A DNA stretch of 64,000 bases from an uncultured Flavobacteriales bacterium (GTDB taxonomy: Bacteria; Bacteroidota; Bacteroidia; Flavobacteriales_D; Sanyastnellaceae). Position 1 is the stretch's first letter; every line of letters starts with the position of its first letter. Shown here in pieces: positions 59,899 to 64,000 of this stretch. The position numbers and the translations under genes were made by a program. The notes under the pieces were generated by a model. The model was not told where the DNA came from. It searched no databases and saw only the letters and a list, made by a program, of their open reading frames with translations. Where the stretch lies: NCBI GenBank assembly GCA_938084585.1, contig CALKFF010000033.1, positions 1 to 64,000 on the forward strand. The letters are read 5' to 3'.

Positions 59899-62694
59899 AT
59901 GAAACATCTTACGTTTTGTGCACTCCTCGGTTTGGGGATGCACATGCTTGGCTTTGGCCAAACGTACACCTTGACCGTCGAGTCGACCGAAGTTGGCGAC
60001 TTGGGGACGGACGCTGGAGACCTCGGAACGGCCTACCGTCTCTACGTGAATTCGAACGATCCGACAGACAAATTCTCAGCGGTGTTCGGAAACGACCAAG
60101 ACACGCTGTCTATCGTTACGCCAGACAACATTTACAACAGCGCGTTCAATTCATCTTGGAATGCGTCAGGCATCAACGCTCTGCTTTTCGGTGTCTTCCC
60201 CGACTTGGAATACGACAGCTATGCAACCATTGGGTTGGACGGCCCGGCGGCAAACACTCCTGGCGCTGAGGATCCTTCACTCGTCCAAGACGCAGGTCTG
60301 ACTACTACAGTGTCGGGTTATTTCCAAGCTGGAGGCACTGGGCTTGAAGTCAACACGCTGACGGGCGCGTCTTGGTATGTGTTGAACACCGCTGCAAATG
60401 CGCTCCCTGACGCCAATGGCCGCTGGTTGATTTCGCAAATCACCACCACAGGAAGCATCTCAGGAAAAATCAACGCTCAGATTTTCCCTCTTGGCGTGGG
60501 TGCAGACCAGGTTCAGATTTCCATCGAGTTTGACGGGGTGGGCACCTTCTCCGAAGGTGGTGCCGTGGTACCAGGTTGCACAGACATTGCTGCGTGCAAC
60601 TACGACCCAGCAGCTACGGAAGACAATGGTTCTTGCGAGGGCATTCCAGAGGGCTTCTGCGATTGCAACGAAAACACCCTTGACGCAGTGGGCGTGTGCG
60701 GCGGAACGTGCATGATGGACGACAACGCGAACGGCATCTGCGACGACATAGAGGTGGAAGGGTGCACCAACCCCACTTCTTGCAACTACAATGCCGATGC
60801 CAACGTGGACGACGGTTCTTGCGAAGGATTCCCGACTGGATACTGCGACTGCTTCAGCTCCGTGCTGGACACCGACAACGACGGCGTGTGCGACGACGAA
60901 GAAGTCGACGGTTGCGACGATCCATTTGCGTGCAACTACGATTCGAACGCCACTGAGAATGACGGCTCGTGCGAGTACTGCTCTTGTTCCGATTCTCAGT
61001 ACACCTTGTCCGTGGAGACCGTGGAAGCGTACAACAGCGATTTGAACGTCTACCGCTTGTATGTAAACACGTTGGACGCAGCAGACGCGCTGAGTGCGGT
61101 GTACAGCAATGAACAGGAGCCGTTGATTTTGAATGTGCCAGAAGGCATCTACAACCACCCGCAAGGGTCATGGAACGCTGCAGGTGTCAACCCAGGCATG
61201 TTCCAGGATTTTCCAGATTTGGTGGACGATTCGTACGTGACCATCGGCTTGGACGGTCCCGCAGCTCCCTTGGATGGCAACTACCAGGATGCGTCTCAAT
61301 TGGACCTTGGCAATGTGTTGACCCCATTCTTCACGGACAACGGCGGCATGTCGTTGGTGTCAGACACCGACCCTGGCATTTCATGGTATGTGTTGCCAGG
61401 TGCTGAGAATGCCCTTCCAGATGCGAACGGTCAAATTTTGATTGCCCAAATCGCGACCACCGGCAGCATCAGCGGCACGGTGAACTACCAGGTTTTCCCT
61501 GAAGGGAACCAAGATGCCTCCTCCTACGTCAGCGTGTCCTTCGACGGGGTGGGCACCTTTGGCCAGAACTACTTCTGCGGTTGCATGGAAGCCAACGCCT
61601 GCAACTTCGATCCTGAAGCCAACTTCGACGACGGCACCTGCGAGTACGAGTCTTGCATCGGTTGCATGGACATGGACGCGTGCAACTTTGACGCCACTGC
61701 GACGTTGGACGACGGCACCAGCTGCATCTACGCTGTGGAGGGCTACGATTGCGACGGCAACTGCCTCGGTGCTGACGTGAACATGAACATGATTTGCGAC
61801 GAGGAAGAAACCGGTTGCACGGACATGACCGCTTGCAACTTCGACGCTTCCAACGTGTTCGAGGCCAACGACGAATGTGAGTACGCCAATGCCGGCTACG
61901 ATTGCGAGGGCAACTGCCTGATGGACATGGACATGGACGGCATTTGTGACGAGTTTGAAGTGCCTGGTTGCACCGACAACATGGCCTGCAACTACAGCGC
62001 CGACGCCACCGACGACGACGGCTCTTGTGTCTTTGCAGACGAAGCGTGTGAGGAATGCGCAGAGGATGGAAGTGTGGTGTTGAACGACGCCGACGGCGAC
62101 GGGGTGTGTGACGGAGACGAGATCGAAGGCTGCTTTGATGAAACGGCTTGCAACTACAACCCCGACGTGACCGACGTGAACAACGACGTGTGTGAGTACG
62201 CAGAGCAGTACTACGACTGCAACGGTGACTGTGTGAACGACGCCGACGGCGACGGGGTGTGCGACGAGTTGGAAGTTGCGGGGTGCACCAACGCCATTGC
62301 GTGCAACTACGACGAGATGGCCACCGACGACGACGGTTCATGTGCGTTCCCCGGGGACGCTTGTGACGACGGGGACGACACCACCATCAACGACGTCTAC
62401 GACGACGGTTGCGATTGTGTGGGAGAAGTGGACGGTGTGGCTGAAAATGCCATTGCGTTTGGCATGTTCCCGAACCCTTCCAACGGCGAAGTGACCTTGA
62501 ACATTCCAGGCGCCCACACAGGGGTGTTGATGCAGGTGTTGGACGCGTCAGGCCGAGTGGTGTGGCTTGAAGAAAACATGGTGCTGCAAGGCAACGTCAT
62601 GGTGGACTTGTCTGCACTCAGCAGCGGGACCTACAACGTCATGCTTTCAGACGATCGCGGGGTGTCCGTTCAGCGTTTGTCCATTCAGCGCTGA
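59899..62694 (+). CDS. T9SS-secreted Cys-rich protein with two ~190-residue domains and nine GCTD modules
   Basis: This 931-residue protein begins with a signal peptide (MKHLTFCALLGLGMHMLGFGQ). Domain A (~21-215: YTLTVES, YRLYVNSNDPTDKFSAVFGN, DSYATIGLDGPAA) is followed by three GCTDxxACNYxxxATxxDGSC modules. Domain B (~365-557: YTLSVE, YRLYVNTLDAADALSAVYSN, DSYVTIGLDGPAA) repeats domain A, followed by six more modules. It ends in a type A T9SS sorting domain (FGMFPNPSNGEV ... SGTYNVML). The modules resemble calcium-binding thrombospondin type 3-like repeats. Function is unknown; surface structure or adhesion is likely. Its paralogue begins 171 bp downstream. Confidence 0.85.
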   Translation: MKHLTFCALLGLGMHMLGFGQTYTLTVESTEVGDLGTDAGDLGTAYRLYVNSNDPTDKFSAVFGNDQDTLSIVTPDNIYNSAFNSSWNASGINALLFGVFPDLEYDSYATIGLDGPAANTPGAEDPSLVQDAGLTTTVSGYFQAGGTGLEVNTLTGASWYVLNTAANALPDANGRWLISQITTTGSISGKINAQIFPLGVGADQVQISIEFDGVGTFSEGGAVVPGCTDIAACNYDPAATEDNGSCEGIPEGFCDCNENTLDAVGVCGGTCMMDDNANGICDDIEVEGCTNPTSCNYNADANVDDGSCEGFPTGYCDCFSSVLDTDNDGVCDDEEVDGCDDPFACNYDSNATENDGSCEYCSCSDSQYTLSVETVEAYNSDLNVYRLYVNTLDAADALSAVYSNEQEPLILNVPEGIYNHPQGSWNAAGVNPGMFQDFPDLVDDSYVTIGLDGPAAPLDGNYQDASQLDLGNVLTPFFTDNGGMSLVSDTDPGISWYVLPGAENALPDANGQILIAQIATTGSISGTVNYQVFPEGNQDASSYVSVSFDGVGTFGQNYFCGCMEANACNFDPEANFDDGTCEYESCIGCMDMDACNFDATATLDDGTSCIYAVEGYDCDGNCLGADVNMNMICDEEETGCTDMTACNFDASNVFEANDECEYANAGYDCEGNCLMDMDMDGICDEFEVPGCTDNMACNYSADATDDDGSCVFADEACEECAEDGSVVLNDADGDGVCDGDEIEGCFDETACNYNPDVTDVNNDVCEYAEQYYDCNGDCVNDADGDGVCDELEVAGCTNAIACNYDEMATDDDGSCAFPGDACDDGDDTTINDVYDDGCDCVGEVDGVAENAIAFGMFPNPSNGEVTLNIPGAHTGVLMQVLDASGRVVWLEENMVLQGNVMVDLSALSSGTYNVMLSDDRGVSVQRLSIQR
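60574..61000 (+). repeat. First block of GCTD-type Cys-rich modules (three copies)
   Basis: Starts at about 60574, 60760 and 60913 encode GCTDIAACNYDPAATEDNGSC, GCTNPTSCNYNADANVDDGSC and GCDDPFACNYDSNATENDGSC. Spacers are rich in Asp, Cys and Gly. Confidence 0.85.
61579..62400 (+). repeat. Second block of GCTD-type Cys-rich modules (six copies)
   Basis: Modules include GCMEANACNFDPEANFDDGTC, GCMDMDACNFDATATLDDGT, GCTDMTACNFDASNV, GCTDNMACNYSADATDDDGSC, GCFDETACNYNPDVTD and GCTNAIACNYDEMATDDDGSC, linked by ADGDGVCD-type acidic segments. Confidence 0.85.
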
Positions 62695-62732
62695 TGGCCT
62701 GCGACTGAGTTGATTACACATAATATTTCGAG

Positions 62733-62760
62733 AAAGCCCGGGATCGTCCCGGGCTTTTTT
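62733..62760 (+). terminator. Rho-independent terminator
   Basis: AAGCCCGGGA and TCCCGGGCTT form a perfect stem with TCG loop and a run of T residues. It ends the 59899 gene before its paralogue. Confidence 0.88.
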
Positions 62761-62834
62761 CGTGTTATGTTTTTTAAAGCGAGGAAATGGACCAAATCGA
62801 CGTCCAAATCGTTTTTTTGCCTGGCCTGAAAAGT

Positions 62835-62842
62835 TATCTTCA
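62835..62842 (+). promoter_or_regulatory. -7 box of the downstream paralogue
   Basis: TATCTTCA lies 31 nt before ATG 62866, with a TTTG (62816-62819) 15 nt further upstream. This gives a leader of about 19 nt. Confidence 0.45.
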
Positions 62843-62865
62843 GCCCGAAAACCAAATACCAACTC

Positions 62866-64000
62866 ATGAGACATTTTGTCGCTTCATTGGCCTTTTGTCT
62901 GGGTCTTACGATTCCTGCCTTCGCCCAATACTCGCTCACGGTAGAGAGCTCTGCTCCTGTTGGAGACGACACACCAGGCATGGTGTACCGGTTTTACGTC
63001 AACGCGGCAGACGCCTTAGACAAGTTGTCGGCGGTGTACGGAAGCGATTCGTCACCCCTCGTCATCAACACGCCGGCTGGCATTTACAATGCCCCTGCTG
63101 CTGCTGGACCGTCCGCGGAGGGTCTGTCGGACTTTTTGCTGGGCTTTTTCCCTGAAATCGCAGATGACAGCTACGCGACAGTCAACTTGATCGGCGCAGC
63201 TGCATCTTCTGGCATTGCTGGAGCTGCGGCACCTCAAGTCATTGAGGACTCTGCGTTAATCAACGGAATCACAGCCTACTTCACCGGCAGCAACGACGGG
63301 ACTTTGCTGGAAGTGAACACGCTCATTGGCGGCTCCTGGTTCTTGACTGGCGCGGCAGGCAACGCTTCCCCTGACAGCGAAGGACGCTGGTTGGTGGCCC
63401 AGGTCACCACTGAAGGCGACATTTCGGGTTCCATCAACGTCCAAATCTTCCCATTGGGAGTCCAAAGTGAGACCAACGTGGTTCGGAAGTCCTTCGATTT
63501 CACGGGCACAGGCGTGTTCGTCAACGAAGAAATCTTGGGCTGCATGGACGAGACGGCCTGCAACTACAACCCCGACGTCACAGAGGACGACGGTTCCTGC
63601 GCAGAGCTGGACGAGTGTGGGGTGTGCGCAGGCATGGGCATCCCTGAGGGGGAGTGCGATTGCGATGGCACTTTGATTGACGAGTGCGGGGTGTGCGGAG
63701 GCACCGGCATTCCTGAAGGACAATGCGATTGCGAGGGCACCTTGATCGACGCCATTGGCGTGTGTGGAGGGGATTGTCCTTCGGACGTCAATTTCAACAA
63801 CATCTGCGACGACGAGGAAGTGTACGGATGCATGATTGACTTGGCGTGCAACTACAACCCAGAAGCGACCATCAACGATTCCTCGTGTGATTTCACATCA
63901 TGCTTGGCGTTCGGTTGCAACGACGTGAGCGCGTGCAACTTCGATCCTGAAGTCAACTTCAACGACGGCAGCTGTGTGTACGCGCAGGCTCCTTACGATT
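62866..64000 (+). CDS. Paralogous Cys-rich secreted protein (3' truncated by window)
   Basis: This frame is absent from the ORF track because no stop occurs before the window end, but it is clearly a gene. ATG 62866 opens a signal peptide (MRHFVASLAFCLGLTIPAFAQ). The following domain copies the 59899 protein: YSLTVESSAPVGDDTPGMVY, RFYVNAADALDKLSAVYGSD, GIYNAP, DDSYATVNLIGAA. GCMDETACNYNPDVTEDDGSC and two further modules follow, with linkers such as DECGVCGGTGIPEGQCDC. A T9SS domain is expected beyond the window end. About 378 codons are visible. Confidence 0.85.
   Translation, partial: MRHFVASLAFCLGLTIPAFAQYSLTVESSAPVGDDTPGMVYRFYVNAADALDKLSAVYGSDSSPLVINTPAGIYNAPAAAGPSAEGLSDFLLGFFPEIADDSYATVNLIGAAASSGIAGAAAPQVIEDSALINGITAYFTGSNDGTLLEVNTLIGGSWFLTGAAGNASPDSEGRWLVAQVTTEGDISGSINVQIFPLGVQSETNVVRKSFDFTGTGVFVNEEILGCMDETACNYNPDVTEDDGSCAELDECGVCAGMGIPEGECDCDGTLIDECGVCGGTGIPEGQCDCEGTLIDAIGVCGGDCPSDVNFNNICDDEEVYGCMIDLACNYNPEATINDSSCDFTSCLAFGCNDVSACNFDPEVNFNDGSCVYAQAPYD

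Noticed and set aside
60574-62400. Possible CRISPR-like array or minisatellite
   Set aside because: The repetition is at protein level (Cys/Asp modules), with variable nucleotide sequence and spacing.

Overview
The window is a GC-rich piece of a Bacteroidota chromosome, most likely a marine or freshwater member of the Flavobacteriales. The placement rests on type IX secretion (T9SS) sorting domains of types A and B, a TonB-dependent receptor with an N-terminal carboxypeptidase-like domain, Cys-rich GCTDxxACNY modules in secreted proteins, clade-typical families (DUF3078, DUF3467, DUF3127, TIGR02757, BatA, phosphosulfolactate synthase) and Bacteroidota-type -7 promoter boxes (TAnnTTTG or TAnCTTnG). 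No rRNA, tRNA, CRISPR array, insertion sequence or prophage was seen. The long antisense ORFs in the track are shadows of GC-rich genes.

Layout. 1-15.8 kb is mainly an export and polymer-use region: the tail of a T9SS protein, a TonB receptor, a secreted PLD-type nuclease, a secreted alpha/beta hydrolase, a sodium:solute symporter, CutC, a GH20 hexosaminidase, a GH13 amylase and an FG-GAP/VCBS protein. 15.8-25 kb holds a candidate small RNA, rpsT, then radC-wecB-deacetylase-membrane protein-HAD phosphatase, DUF3467, and a BatA/dihydroorotase pair. 25-33.5 kb holds an MnmD-Nudix fusion, murQ, aroE, DUF368, a rhodanese, a ComA-like phosphosulfolactate synthase, a TPR protein and a phosphohexomutase. 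33.5-50 kb is housekeeping: cysteine desulfurase, GH3 enzyme, deoxynucleoside kinase, YceI, membrane pyrophosphatase, PDH E1 beta, EtfBA, bifunctional nuclease, PurE, flavin reductase, DUF3127, AtoE-type transporter, M16 peptidase, MFS and a small coiled-coil protein. 50-64 kb holds fabD, a DUF3078 protein and a giant 2610-residue T9SS adhesin on the minus strand, then two paralogous Cys-rich secreted proteins on the plus strand. The second of these runs off the window and is missing from the ORF track.

The most striking pattern is regulatory. About twenty genes carry a -7 box whose first base lies almost exactly 12 nt (11-14) before the start codon. This predicts transcription starting at or next to the initiation codon, so leaderless mRNAs appear to be a normal mode of expression here. 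The pattern also fixes many start codons, including a TTG start for the MFS gene and a GTG start for the MnmD-Nudix fusion. Other points of interest are a conserved dockerin-like tail ending in Cys-x on three secreted proteins, a three-copy ~302-residue super-repeat inside the adhesin, a recurrent ~190-residue secreted domain, a dihydroorotase homologue without several metal ligands, and a compact sRNA candidate upstream of rpsT.
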